From: Lysobacterales bacterium | GTDB lineage: Bacteria; Pseudomonadota; Gammaproteobacteria; Xanthomonadales; S139-57 | Length of the DNA stretch: 11,696 bases | Assembly: GCA_026993285.1 (NCBI GenBank) | Contig: JALWTZ010000400.1 | Span: forward strand, 1 to 11,696 | Reading direction: 5' to 3' | Part shown: in pieces, positions 1 to 7,988 of the stretch | How the letters are laid out: every line of letters starts with the position of its first letter | Numbering within the stretch: position 1 is the first letter of the stretch | The notes under the pieces: generated by a model | What the model saw: only the letters and a program-made list of their open reading frames with translations | Told to the model about the DNA's origin: nothing | Database searches by the model: none | Position numbers and translations under genes: made by a program

Positions 1-161
1 CCCACGGCAACCTGCAAGCCGCCACCCTGAAACTGGGCGAACAGGGCAGCCACCTGGCCACGCAACTGCTGAGCCGCCCGGAAATGTGGGTTGGTCTCAT
101 CCTGGGCGCGATGTTCATTGCCGCAGCCATTGGCTTTCGCCGCTACCGGGAAGACGGCTGA
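1..161 (+). CDS. C-terminal fragment of a membrane protein (possibly ABC-2 type permease component)
   Basis: Only the last 52 codons or so are present, read in the frame starting at base 3 and ending with TGA at 159-161. The fragment has a polar stretch (HGNLQAATLKLGEQGSHLA) and then a hydrophobic segment beginning MWVGLILGAMF, closed by a basic cytoplasmic tail (FRRYREDG). One terminal membrane helix followed by an arginine-rich end is typical of permease-type subunits, and ABC-2 permeases often end this way, but no diagnostic motif is visible. It reads in the same direction as pspA and is separated from it by 152 bases that hold an inverted repeat and a sigma-54 type promoter, so it is probably not part of the psp operon. 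The coding call is fairly secure; the family is a guess. Confidence 0.6.
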   Translation, partial: HGNLQAATLKLGEQGSHLATQLLSRPEMWVGLILGAMFIAAAIGFRRYREDG

Positions 162-167
162 ACAATA

Positions 168-198
168 GCGAGATCCACCAACATTTGGTGTATCTCGC
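168..198. repeat. 31-bp inverted repeat between the upstream gene and pspA
   Basis: The arms at 168-181 (GCGAGATCCACCAA) and 185-198 are reverse complements with one mismatch, separated by a 3-base loop. The repeat starts 7 bases after the upstream stop codon and is not followed by a T run, so it is a poor intrinsic terminator. Its centre lies about 107 bp before the predicted pspA transcription start, the distance range at which PspF enhancer sites sit in E. coli. It may be an activator site or a transcript-end hairpin; the sequence alone does not decide. Confidence 0.6.
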
Positions 199-262
199 GG
201 CTCATTGCGAACCGTGAACGGCCTGATCCATGAAAAATCCGTACCTTGCAGCACAGGAACAA

Positions 263-280
263 CTGGCACAGAACCTGCTT
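263..280 (+). promoter_or_regulatory. Sigma-54 (RpoN) type -24/-12 promoter of pspABC
   Basis: The sequence CTGGCACAGAACCTGCTT matches the sigma-54 consensus TGGCAC-N5-TTGCW with one change in the -12 box. The invariant GG (265-266) and GC (277-278) are separated by exactly 10 bases. The predicted transcription start is near 290, about 24 bases before the pspA ATG. Known psp operons of enterobacteria are driven by sigma-54 and the enhancer-binding protein PspF, so position and sequence agree. No pspF gene lies in the window. Confidence 0.85.
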
Positions 281-313
281 GAATCCTGTTGAGCCTACAG
301 CCGGAATACCACC

Positions 314-988
314 ATGAGCATTTTTTCCCGTCTCACCGACATCATCAACGCCAACCTCAATGCCCTGCTGGAAAAGGCCGAAGACCCGGTCAAGATCATC
401 CGCCTGATGATTCAGGAAATGGAAGACACCCTGGTGGAACTGCGCTCGGAAGCCGCCCGCACCATCGCCCAGCGCAAGGAACGCAACCGCCATCTGCAAT
501 GGCTGGAAGAGGAAGTGACGGAGTGGAATCGGCGGGCGGAACTGGCCATCAGCAAGGAACGGGAAGACCTGGCCCGTGCCGCGCTGACCGAAAAACACGC
601 CCTGCAACAACGGCAGGAAGCCACCCGCAAGGAACTGGCCCAGCTGGACGAGGCGCTGGAACGCATGGCGGAAGACATTCGCCTGCTGGAAAACAAGCTG
701 GCCGACGCCCGCAAGCGGCAAAGCCTGCTCAGCATGCGGGAAAAAACCGCCCAGGCGCGCCTGAAAGCCCGCAGCCAGCTGCACAACGGCAAGCTGGATG
801 AGGTGCTGCAACGCTTTGAAGCCGCCGAGCGCAAAATCGACCGCACCGAGGCCGAAAGCGAAGCACAAACCCTGGGCAGCAAACCGGAGCTGGCTCGGGA
901 GTTCGATGCCCTGGAACAGGCCGACCGGGTACAGAGCGAGCTGGAAGAATTGAAGCAACGCATGCAGGAACAACAAGACCATGAGTGA
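314..988 (+). CDS. pspA: Phage shock protein A
   Basis: PspA is a peripheral inner-membrane protein of the ESCRT-III/Vipp1 superfamily. It maintains the proton barrier under envelope stress and, in enterobacteria, inhibits the activator PspF when unstressed. The 224-residue product has the family's usual length. It opens with the amphipathic membrane-binding helix (MSIFSRLTDIINANLNALLE), followed by the conserved EDPVKIIRLMIQEM region and then almost continuous charged coiled coil to the end. The ATG at 314 is chosen because it gives the canonical N-terminus; the ribosome binding site is weak (CCGGA). It is the first gene behind a sigma-54 promoter and its last 8 bases overlap pspB, so translation is probably coupled. 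Confidence 0.96.
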   Translation: MSIFSRLTDIINANLNALLEKAEDPVKIIRLMIQEMEDTLVELRSEAARTIAQRKERNRHLQWLEEEVTEWNRRAELAISKEREDLARAALTEKHALQQRQEATRKELAQLDEALERMAEDIRLLENKLADARKRQSLLSMREKTAQARLKARSQLHNGKLDEVLQRFEAAERKIDRTEAESEAQTLGSKPELAREFDALEQADRVQSELEELKQRMQEQQDHE

Positions 989-1208
989 GGTACTGCTGAT
1001 TCTCATTGTGGTGGTGGTACTGCCCATCTGGATCATCGCCCACTACACCACCAAGAACCGTGCGCTGAAAACCCTGACCCCGGAAGAAGAAACCCTGCTG
1101 GCCGAGTTGTGGGAATCCGCGCAGAAGATGGAAGAGCGTATCGAAGTGCTGGAGAAAATCCTCGATGCGGAAGCCCCTGGCTGGAGAGACCGCCATGAGC
1201 CCATCTAG
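981..1208 (+). CDS. pspB: Phage shock protein B
   Basis: This is a 75-residue inner-membrane protein that partners PspC to sense envelope stress and release PspA from PspF. One membrane helix occupies about residues 4-21 (VLLILIVVVVLPIWIIAH). It is followed by a short basic stretch and a cytoplasmic coiled coil with heptad leucines (LTPEEETLLAELWESAQKM), the classic PspB layout and length. The ATG overlaps the end of pspA by 8 bases, and its own end overlaps pspC by 14 bases, giving a tightly coupled three-gene operon. The identification rests on topology, length and position and is secure. Confidence 0.93.
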   Translation: MSEVLLILIVVVVLPIWIIAHYTTKNRALKTLTPEEETLLAELWESAQKMEERIEVLEKILDAEAPGWRDRHEPI

Positions 1209-1671
1209 GCCTCCACCGCTGCAAAGCCCCAACCCCCAGCGTCTCTACCGCAGCGAATCGCACCGGGTGCTGGCAGGCGTTTGCGGCGGGCTGGCGGATT
1301 ACTGGGACATCGATGTGGTCGTGGTTCGGCTGGCCTTTATCGCCCTGCTGCTGTTCGCTTTTCCCATTGCCTTTTTCGGCTATCTGGCGCTGGCCATTTC
1401 CATTCCGAAGCGGCCGGAAAACCTGCCGGAAAAGCTACCGGAAAGCCGGGCGGAAGAACGGCAGTTCTGGCGCGAGGTCAGTCACAAGCCCGGTCATACC
1501 GTGGGTGCCCTGCGCCACCGCCTGCGCCAGATCGACCGGCGCATCCAGCGGCTGGAAAAGCATGTCACCTCCCGCGCCTTTGCCGTGGACCGCGCCCTGC
1601 GGGCCGCCGCGGCCCAGGGCAAGGCAGAGCCGGTGGAAGAGCCGGATTCGCCTCAGGGCAGCAACAACTGA
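1195..1671 (+). CDS. pspC: Phage shock protein C
   Basis: This is the envelope-stress sensor of the Psp system and works with PspB. The 158-residue product carries a PspC domain at about residues 16-72: a basic start (RLYRSESHRVLAGVCGGLAD) and the YWDID motif, then a long hydrophobic stretch (about 41-70). A charged cytoplasmic region with a predicted helix rich in Arg and Glu (LRHRLRQIDRRIQRLEKH) follows. The start at 1195 is preferred over an in-frame ATG at 1165 because GGAGAG lies 8 bases upstream of it and the longer form would only add residues overlapping pspB. The 3' end overlaps the convergent histidine kinase gene by 19 bases. No pspD-like gene follows. Confidence 0.93.
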   Translation: MSPSRPPPLQSPNPQRLYRSESHRVLAGVCGGLADYWDIDVVVVRLAFIALLLFAFPIAFFGYLALAISIPKRPENLPEKLPESRAEERQFWREVSHKPGHTVGALRHRLRQIDRRIQRLEKHVTSRAFAVDRALRAAAAQGKAEPVEEPDSPQGSNN

Positions 1672-2327
1672 AACACCCCGCCACCCAGTGGCCCGCCATT
1701 ACACAGGCGGGTTTGCCCGCGCCGGCCCTGGTTTTCATGCAATGCCGCCACCCGGCCGGCAAAGAACAGGCCCAGGCCAGTGCTGCCCATGCCGGAAACC
1801 ACCGGTGCTTCCGGCGCGTTGCCCAGTTCCAGCAGGTTTTCCGGATAACCCTGACCATTATCCGCTACTTCCAGCAGCAGGCATTCCGCCTCCACCGCCG
1901 CCCGGATCTGAATCCGGTCCCGTGTGTAGCGAATGGCGTTGTTGATCAAGGTATTCAAGGCACTGGCCACCAGCCGCTCATCGAAAAACCACAGCAGCTC
2001 TTCCGGGCAATCCAGCTGCAACGACAGCCCCCGCTGCTGCATCAGGGCGGCATGTTCAGCCTGCAAGCCCTGAAAAAACTCCGGCAGATAGACTTCTTCC
2101 AGCTGCAGACTGTAGGCATGGTCCAGCTTGTACAACCCCAGCAACTGCACCATGGCATGGCTGAGCCGGGCGGTTTCGTAAGTGAGCATGGCCGCCCTTT
2201 CCGGTGCCTGTTGCTCCAGGCTGGGCAAACACGCCTCCAGTTCCTGCCGCAACAGCGCCAGTGAGTTTTTCATTTCATGAATGCTGCTGGCCAGCAGCCA
2301 GGAAAAATCCCCCGGTTTATCCATCAC
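1653..2327 (-). CDS. Soluble sensor histidine kinase, partner of the REC-TPR regulator
   Basis: This is a 224-residue two-component kinase with no membrane segment or separate sensor domain. It has the H-box SIHEMKNSLALL with the phosphoacceptor histidine at about residue 17. The HATPase_c domain shows the N-box (NTLINNAIRYT, about 125-135), G1 (VADNGQGYP, about 154-162) and G2 (GSTGLGLFF, about 181-189). The gene probably starts at GTG 2327 or at the adjacent ATG 2324, overlapping the end of the upstream regulator gene, so the two are translationally coupled. With no input domain, it may sense through a partner protein or through protein contacts of the dimerisation region. It ends inside the pspC 3' end (convergent overlap). 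No specific ortholog name is recognised. Confidence 0.9.
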   Translation of the reverse strand: MMDKPGDFSWLLASSIHEMKNSLALLRQELEACLPSLEQQAPERAAMLTYETARLSHAMVQLLGLYKLDHAYSLQLEEVYLPEFFQGLQAEHAALMQQRGLSLQLDCPEELLWFFDERLVASALNTLINNAIRYTRDRIQIRAAVEAECLLLEVADNGQGYPENLLELGNAPEAPVVSGMGSTGLGLFFAGRVAALHENQGRRGQTRLCNGGPLGGGVFQLLLP

Positions 2328-3969
2328 TGTTCTCCAGTGTCACGCCCAGCTCCCCGGCCAGCTTGAGCACCTGTGCCCGCAGCTTGCTGTATCGTTCATG
2401 GCGATAGTCTTCCGCCGGCAAGTCGGCAATACTTTCGATCAGCTGCCAGGCCTCTTCCAGGGCCTCGGCCTCCTGATCATTCTCCGCCAGCTCAAAGCAG
2501 GACTGCGCCGCATTGAGCACATAGGAAGCATTGGAAGGCGCCAGTTTGACCGCCTTGCGAAAGGCCTTGAGCGCGTCCATCCAGTCTTTCTGGCGGTAGT
2601 AGCGCACACCCTCGCTGTTGAATTCGGCAGCCATGTCGTAGGTTTTCTGCGCCTGCTGGTCCTGTTCGCGCCGGGCCAGCTGGTTGCGAATACGCGGGTC
2701 ATCCTGATGTTTTTCCGCCAGCGCCTTCAGACAGGCTTCGGCCTGTTCCGGATTGCCGGCCTTGCTATGGGCATCGGCCAGTTCCAGCAAAGTATCCGGG
2801 TCCTGCACACCTTGTAGCTGCCCGGCCTCTTCCAGCGCATCCTCTCGCTCGGCGGCCGCTTCCTTCACCTTGCCCTCCTTGTCCAGCAAATCCGCCACAC
2901 ACAGGCGGCCACGAATCACCGCCTCCAGCCTGTCACGAAAACCCTTGCGCAAGTTCTTGATCTGCTTGCGAAATTCTTCCGCCCTGCGCCGGTCGGTCAG
3001 GCCACCGCCACCGTCCATGTCATCCAGCAGGGCACGGGCATAGAGCACATAGCGGTTGGCGTTGTGATGGCGGGTATTCACCGAATGCTTCACCGCCAGC
3101 CGGCGGGCGCGCAGCCGCCATTCCTGGTCACCGTTTTCCTCGGCCACATCCCCCAGGGCATCCAGCCGCTCCACGGATTTGGAAGACATCTGTACAGCTT
3201 CTTCCAGCACCTCCTGGGCGGCTTTCATATCACCCACTTCCATCAACACCTTGGCCAACCAGTCGCGGGCAGAGAGAAAACGGTGCTGGGTGGCGATGGC
3301 TTTCTCCAGTGCCTTTTGCGCGCGGGTATAGTCCCGCTGATAGTAGTAGCACTGCCCCAGCCCCAGCCAGGCCCAGGCCAGCTCGCGCTTTTTCAGAATG
3401 GCGCGAAAGCGCTTGATGGCATCATCGTAGCGGCCCAGATCCATCAGCATGCGTCCTTGCAGGCGATAGATGTACATGGCATAGCGCGGGTGCTTTTTCA
3501 GAATCACCTCGGCCACCTGCAAACCTGCATCCAGCTGATCGCCCTCGATGGCGCGGTAGATGGGCTCCAGCGCGTGCTTGCGGGTCAGCGCCTTTTCCAG
3601 CCGCTGTTGCAGCACCGGCAGGCCAAAGGGTTTGGTCAGATAGTCGTCCGGCTCATACAGCAACGAGGCCAGCACCATGGGGGCGGCATCTTCCGCGGTG
3701 ACCATGATGAAGATGGTGGAAGGGCGAATCAGCTTTTCATGCACCAGTTCGTCGTGCAGTTCCTGGCCATCCATGCCCTCGCCCAGGTTGTAGTCCACCA
3801 GAAAAATGTCATAACCGCGTTCCCGCGCCGATTCCAGCGCATCCCGGGCATTGCCGGCCTCATGTACCGTGCCGCATTCCAGCTTTTCCATCATCCCGCG
3901 CAGTGAGCGGCGAAACTGGTAAAAATCATCGACAATCAGGCACTTTTTTCGGCTCAGATCATAGGTCAT
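2317..3969 (-). CDS. REC-TPR response regulator (CheY-like receiver plus tetratricopeptide repeats)
   Basis: The 550-residue protein starts with a receiver domain (about residues 8-125). The acidic pair is D14-D15 (LIVDDF), the phosphoacceptor is D59 (DIFLVDY), the switch threonine is T91 (IMVTAED) and the conserved lysine is K113 (LTKPF), so all key phosphotransfer residues are present. The remaining 400 or so residues are helical TPR-like repeats, clearest at about 155-290 (GRYDDAIKRFRAIL, RDYTRAQKALEKAI) and 440-500 (EGVRYYRQKDWMDALKAFRK). There is no DNA-binding or enzymatic output domain, so signalling is probably by protein-protein contact. The ATG has a good ribosome binding site (AAGGAG at 3980-3975, spacing 5). 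The cognate kinase gene overlaps its stop. The target is unknown; adjacency to psp may be meaningful or accidental. Confidence 0.93.
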   Translation of the reverse strand: MTYDLSRKKCLIVDDFYQFRRSLRGMMEKLECGTVHEAGNARDALESARERGYDIFLVDYNLGEGMDGQELHDELVHEKLIRPSTIFIMVTAEDAAPMVLASLLYEPDDYLTKPFGLPVLQQRLEKALTRKHALEPIYRAIEGDQLDAGLQVAEVILKKHPRYAMYIYRLQGRMLMDLGRYDDAIKRFRAILKKRELAWAWLGLGQCYYYQRDYTRAQKALEKAIATQHRFLSARDWLAKVLMEVGDMKAAQEVLEEAVQMSSKSVERLDALGDVAEENGDQEWRLRARRLAVKHSVNTRHHNANRYVLYARALLDDMDGGGGLTDRRRAEEFRKQIKNLRKGFRDRLEAVIRGRLCVADLLDKEGKVKEAAAEREDALEEAGQLQGVQDPDTLLELADAHSKAGNPEQAEACLKALAEKHQDDPRIRNQLARREQDQQAQKTYDMAAEFNSEGVRYYRQKDWMDALKAFRKAVKLAPSNASYVLNAAQSCFELAENDQEAEALEEAWQLIESIADLPAEDYRHERYSKLRAQVLKLAGELGVTLENSDG

Positions 3970-3974
3970 TCCGA

Positions 3975-3980
3975 CTCCTT
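3975..3980 (-). promoter_or_regulatory. Ribosome binding site of the REC-TPR regulator gene
   Basis: AAGGAG on the - strand lies 5 bases before the ATG at 3969. It is a near-perfect Shine-Dalgarno sequence and fixes this start. Confidence 0.8.
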
Positions 3981-4032
3981 GTACAGCCAGGCATCATCTC
4001 CAGCGTCCTTCCAGGACGAACGGACAGGCAAA

Positions 4033-4044
4033 CATGCTAGCATG
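4033..4044. repeat. Perfect 12-bp palindrome in the divergent intergenic region before hrpA
   Basis: CATGCTAGCATG is self-complementary and lies between the divergent REC-TPR gene and hrpA, 44 bases before the chosen hrpA start. A second short inverted repeat (CGTCCT / AGGACG, 4004-4018) lies next to it. Either could be a regulator site. No clear sigma-70 promoter was found alongside, so the role is open. Confidence 0.4.
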
Positions 4045-4088
4045 TGCGGCCAAAATCCCCCATGCCCGCGTTATTCGCTGCCATTTCC

Positions 4089-7000
4089 ATGAGCCAGAAG
4101 CTGAACCACCTGCGCCAAGCCATCGACCAGGCCATGCTGGCCGACCAGCCCGCCTTGCGCAAACGCTGGCAGGGGCTGGAACGCCGGCGCAACCAGGGCA
4201 AGCCCTGGGATCAGGGTTTCGCCCGGCTGGAGCAGGATGTACAAGCCTCCATCGCCCGTCGCAGCGCCCGCGCCAGCAGCATTCCCCGCCCCCGTTTTCC
4301 CGAAGAACTGCCCGTCAGCCAGCAACGGGCCCGTATCGAACAGGCCATTGCCGAACATCCGGTGGTCATCATCGCCGGGGAAACCGGCTCGGGCAAAACC
4401 ACCCAGCTGCCCAAAATGGCCCTGAGCCTGGGCCTGGGCGCCGGTGGCATGATTGGCTGCACCCAGCCCCGCCGCATCGCCGCCCGCAGCATGGCCGAGC
4501 GGGTGGCGGAGGAACTGGGCGTGCAACAGGGCGAGTTGGTGGGCCATCAGGTGCGCTTCACCGACAAGACCGGCCCGAACACGCTGGTCAAGTTCATGAC
4601 CGACGGCATCCTGCTCAGCGAGACCCGCCACGACCCCCTGCTGCTCAACTACGAGATGATCCTCATCGACGAGGCCCACGAACGCAGTCTCAACATCGAT
4701 TTTCTGCTGGGCTATCTCAAGCGCATCCTGCCCCGGCGGCTGGATCTGAAAGTGGTCATCACTTCCGCCACCATCGACACCGAACGCTTCTCACAACATT
4801 TCAGCGGCGCGCCGGTGATCGAGGTTTCCGGCCGCGGCTATCCGGTGGAAGTGCGCTACCGTCCGCTGGAAGACGCCCAGAGCAAGCCCAAGGAGCTGCA
4901 CAAGGGCATACTGGATGCCATTCACGAGCTGGAGCAGACCGACCCCGGCGGTGACATTCTGGTATTCCTGCCCACCGAGCGCGACATCCACGACTGCCGC
5001 GAATGGCTGCACAAGCAGCGCCTGCGCCATACGGAAATCCTGCCCCTGTTCGCCCGCCTCTCCGCCACCGACCAGCACCGCATCTTCCACCCCGGGCCGC
5101 AGAGGCGGGTGATCCTGTCCACCAACATCGCCGAAACCTCGCTCACCGTGCCACGCATCCGTTTCGTCATCGATTCCGGCCTGGCACGCATCAGCCGCTA
5201 CAACCCGCGCAGCCGGGTGCAGCGCCTGCCGGTGGAAGCCATCTCCCAGGCCGCCGCCAACCAGCGCATGGGCCGCTGCGGCCGCCTGGGGCCGGGTATT
5301 TGCATCCGCCTTTACGACGAGGCCGACTTCGCCGCCCGCCCCGCCTTCACTCAGCCGGAAATCCAGCGTACCGCCCTGGCCTCGGTGATGCTGCGCATGC
5401 TGGAACTGAAACTGGGTGCCCTGGAGGACTTTCCCTTCATCGACCCGCCGGACGAGCGGCAGATCAAGGATGCCCGCCAGGAACTGCTGGAACTGCAGGC
5501 GCTGGACGACCAGGAACGGATCACTCCCCTGGGGCGGCAACTGGCCCGCCTGCCGGTGGATGTGCGCTTTGGCCGCCTGCTTGTCTCCGGCAAGGAAAAC
5601 GGCTGCCTGCGGGAAATGCTGGTACTGGTTTCCGCCCTCAGCCTGCAAGACCCGCGCGAACGCCCGCAGGACAAGGCCCAGGCCGCCGACCAGGCCCATG
5701 CCGAATTCCGCGACACCGAATCCGACTTCACCGGCCTGCTCAAGCTCTGGGACTGGTTTCACCAGCAGAAGAAGGCCCACAGCCGCAGTCAACTGCGCGA
5801 AATCTGCCAACGCAAGTACATCCACTACCTGCGCATGCTGGAATGGCAGGATCTGCACCGCCAGCTCGGCCAGACCGTGTGTGAGCTGCAATGGCCCGTC
5901 AACAAACAAGCGGCCAGCGATGAAGCCCTGCACCGCGCATTGCTGCCGGGCTTTCTCAGCCTGGTGGGCATGCAGGATGAAAAAACCCTCTACACCGGCG
6001 CGCGCGGCAAGAAGTTCCATCTCTTTCCCGCGTCGGTGCTGGCACGCAAACCACCACGCTGGCTGGTGGCCGCAGAAATCGTCGAAACCAGCCGCACCTG
6101 GGCCCGTACCTGTGCCACCATCGACCCCGCCTGGCTGGAACAGGCCGGCAAGCACCTGCTGAAATACCGCTACCACAGCCCCTGGTGGTCGAAAAAGCGC
6201 GGCCGGGTCATGGGCAAGGTGCAAATCACCCTTTTTGGCCTGCCCATCGTGCAGGAACGCAACATCCACTATGCCCCGCACGACCCGCAAACCGCGCGGG
6301 AGCTGTTTCTGCAACACGGGCTGGTGGAAGGGCAACTGCAGCCGCTACCCGAAGTGATCGCCCACAACCTGAAACTGCGCCAGGAAGTGGAAGCGCTGGA
6401 ACACCGCCAAAGGCGGCAGGACCTGCTGGTGGCCGACCGTGATCTGGTGGCCTTCTACGCCGAGCGGCTGCCGGAAAACATCCTGGATCTCAAAACCCTG
6501 CAGCAATTTCTTCAAGTGCCGGAACAGGCCGAACGGCTGAAAATGCAGCGAGCCGACCTGCTGCTCAAGGCCCCGGACGAACAGGATTTGCAGCAGTTCC
6601 CGGAACAGATCGAACTCAACGGGCAGACCTTCCGGCTCAGCTACCATTTCCAGCCGGGTGAATCCAGCGACGGCGTCACCCTGCATGTACTCCTGCAACG
6701 GCTCAACGGCCTGGACGAAGCCCTGCTGAGCTGGCTGGTACCGGGGCTTTTGCGGGAAAAACTGGAAACCCTGTTGCGCAACCTGCCCAAGAACCAGCGG
6801 CGGGCACTGGTGCCCATTCCACAAACCGTCAACCAGCTGCTGGAACCCTGGCCGGACTGGCCGCAAACACAACACCTGTATCACTGGCTCAGCCAACGGC
6901 TGGCCGAACAGGGCCTGCGCATACCGGCCCATCACTTTCATGCCATCAAACTGCCGGAACACCTGTACATGAACATCCGGGTAGAAGATGCACAGGGCGG

Positions 7001-7964
7001 CTATCTCGGCCAGGGACGCGAGTTGAAGCCACTCCAGCAGCGGCATGGCCGGCAGGCGCAAAAGGCCTTCAGCCAGGAAAGCGGCAGCCAATGGCACCGG
7101 GACGGGCTGCAAAACTGGGATTTCGGCCCCCTGCCGGAAGAAATCACCCTGAAAAACGGAGGCAAGGCCTGGCCGGCCATCGTGGAAAACGCCCGGGGCC
7201 AACCGGCCCTGCGCCTGCTGGACAACCCGGAAAAGGCGCGGGAAGCCCAGCGTGGCGGCCTGCTCTGCTGGCTCAGACTACAACTGGCCGGGCCGCTGAA
7301 ACAGCTCAAGCGCAAGCTGCCCATCAGCCGGCAAAGCTGCCTGCTCTACAAACCGGTGGATGACTGCGAAAACCTCAAGGAAGAAGTCATCGACAGCCTG
7401 TTGCAGCAAAGCTGTGAAAACGCCTGGGCCATACGCAGCGCCGAAGCCTGGCAGGCCTTTCTCAAGCAAGTGGACGAGACCCTGTGGAAACAGGCCCACG
7501 CCATCTGCCGTCATCTGGACCAGATCCTGCCGCTCTACCATGACATCCGCAAGGCCCTGCAGGCGCTGGAAGAAAGCGGCCGGCACCCGGAAGCCTGGCA
7601 GGACATGAGCGAACAACTGGAAAACCTGCTCTACCCCGGTTTTCTGCTGGAGCTGGACGAGGCCCGGCTGGCCCACTACCCCCGCTATCTCAAGGCCATG
7701 AAGCTGCGCCACGAAAGGTTGCGGCACAAGCCCCAACAAGACCGGGAAAAACAAGCCCGAATCCAACCCTGGTGGCGGTACTACCAGCAATGGTGGGCCA
7801 AGCACGAACAATACACCCCGGCCTTCGACCACTACCGCTGGCTACTGGAGGAATACCGGGTCTCCCTGTTCGCCCAGGAACTGAAAACCGCACAGCCGGT
7901 CTCGGAAAAACGATTGGCAAAGGCGAAGAAAACCTTGCAGGAAAGTTCATCAATCGACACATGA
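4089..7964 (+). CDS. hrpA: ATP-dependent RNA helicase HrpA (DEAH box)
   Basis: HrpA is a cytoplasmic DEAH-box RNA helicase; work on E. coli HrpA links it to rescue of stalled ribosomes. From the ATG at 4089 the product is 1291 residues, close to the 1300 of E. coli. Visible motifs are Walker A GETGSGKT (97-104), the TQPRR block (125-129), DEAH (194-197), SAT (226-228), STNIAETSLTVP (344-355) and motif VI QRMGRCGR (392-399). A long C-terminal region of the HrpA-specific type follows, with LLPGFLSLVGMQDEKTLYTG early in it and a basic, tryptophan-rich end. Upstream in-frame starts exist (GTG 4044, ATG 4062). The 4089 start is preferred because it gives an N-terminus resembling other HrpA proteins, but no start has a convincing ribosome binding site. 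It is transcribed divergently from the two-component operon. Confidence 0.96.
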   Translation: MSQKLNHLRQAIDQAMLADQPALRKRWQGLERRRNQGKPWDQGFARLEQDVQASIARRSARASSIPRPRFPEELPVSQQRARIEQAIAEHPVVIIAGETGSGKTTQLPKMALSLGLGAGGMIGCTQPRRIAARSMAERVAEELGVQQGELVGHQVRFTDKTGPNTLVKFMTDGILLSETRHDPLLLNYEMILIDEAHERSLNIDFLLGYLKRILPRRLDLKVVITSATIDTERFSQHFSGAPVIEVSGRGYPVEVRYRPLEDAQSKPKELHKGILDAIHELEQTDPGGDILVFLPTERDIHDCREWLHKQRLRHTEILPLFARLSATDQHRIFHPGPQRRVILSTNIAETSLTVPRIRFVIDSGLARISRYNPRSRVQRLPVEAISQAAANQRMGRCGRLGPGICIRLYDEADFAARPAFTQPEIQRTALASVMLRMLELKLGALEDFPFIDPPDERQIKDARQELLELQALDDQERITPLGRQLARLPVDVRFGRLLVSGKENGCLREMLVLVSALSLQDPRERPQDKAQAADQAHAEFRDTESDFTGLLKLWDWFHQQKKAHSRSQLREICQRKYIHYLRMLEWQDLHRQLGQTVCELQWPVNKQAASDEALHRALLPGFLSLVGMQDEKTLYTGARGKKFHLFPASVLARKPPRWLVAAEIVETSRTWARTCATIDPAWLEQAGKHLLKYRYHSPWWSKKRGRVMGKVQITLFGLPIVQERNIHYAPHDPQTARELFLQHGLVEGQLQPLPEVIAHNLKLRQEVEALEHRQRRQDLLVADRDLVAFYAERLPENILDLKTLQQFLQVPEQAERLKMQRADLLLKAPDEQDLQQFPEQIELNGQTFRLSYHFQPGESSDGVTLHVLLQRLNGLDEALLSWLVPGLLREKLETLLRNLPKNQRRALVPIPQTVNQLLEPWPDWPQTQHLYHWLSQRLAEQGLRIPAHHFHAIKLPEHLYMNIRVEDAQGGYLGQGRELKPLQQRHGRQAQKAFSQESGSQWHRDGLQNWDFGPLPEEITLKNGGKAWPAIVENARGQPALRLLDNPEKAREAQRGGLLCWLRLQLAGPLKQLKRKLPISRQSCLLYKPVDDCENLKEEVIDSLLQQSCENAWAIRSAEAWQAFLKQVDETLWKQAHAICRHLDQILPLYHDIRKALQALEESGRHPEAWQDMSEQLENLLYPGFLLELDEARLAHYPRYLKAMKLRHERLRHKPQQDREKQARIQPWWRYYQQWWAKHEQYTPAFDHYRWLLEEYRVSLFAQELKTAQPVSEKRLAKAKKTLQESSSIDT

Positions 7965-7988
7965 TTCCCTGCACCCACGCAGGCAGAA

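Noticed and set aside
143..1036. Long - strand open frame opposite pspA
   Set aside because: It is the antisense of the clear pspA gene, with biased composition and no family features.
3064..3906. 280-codon + strand open frame opposite the REC-TPR gene
   Set aside because: The - strand product has all receiver residues and TPR repeats; the + strand frame is antisense noise.
4791..6335. 514-codon - strand open frame inside hrpA
   Set aside because: It mirrors GC-rich hrpA codons; hrpA motifs run uninterrupted on the + strand, so this is a shadow frame.
7968..7983. Hairpin CCTGC/GCAGG between hrpA and the convergent gene as a terminator
   Set aside because: The stem is only 5 bp and there is no T run on either side, so it cannot be supported as an intrinsic terminator.
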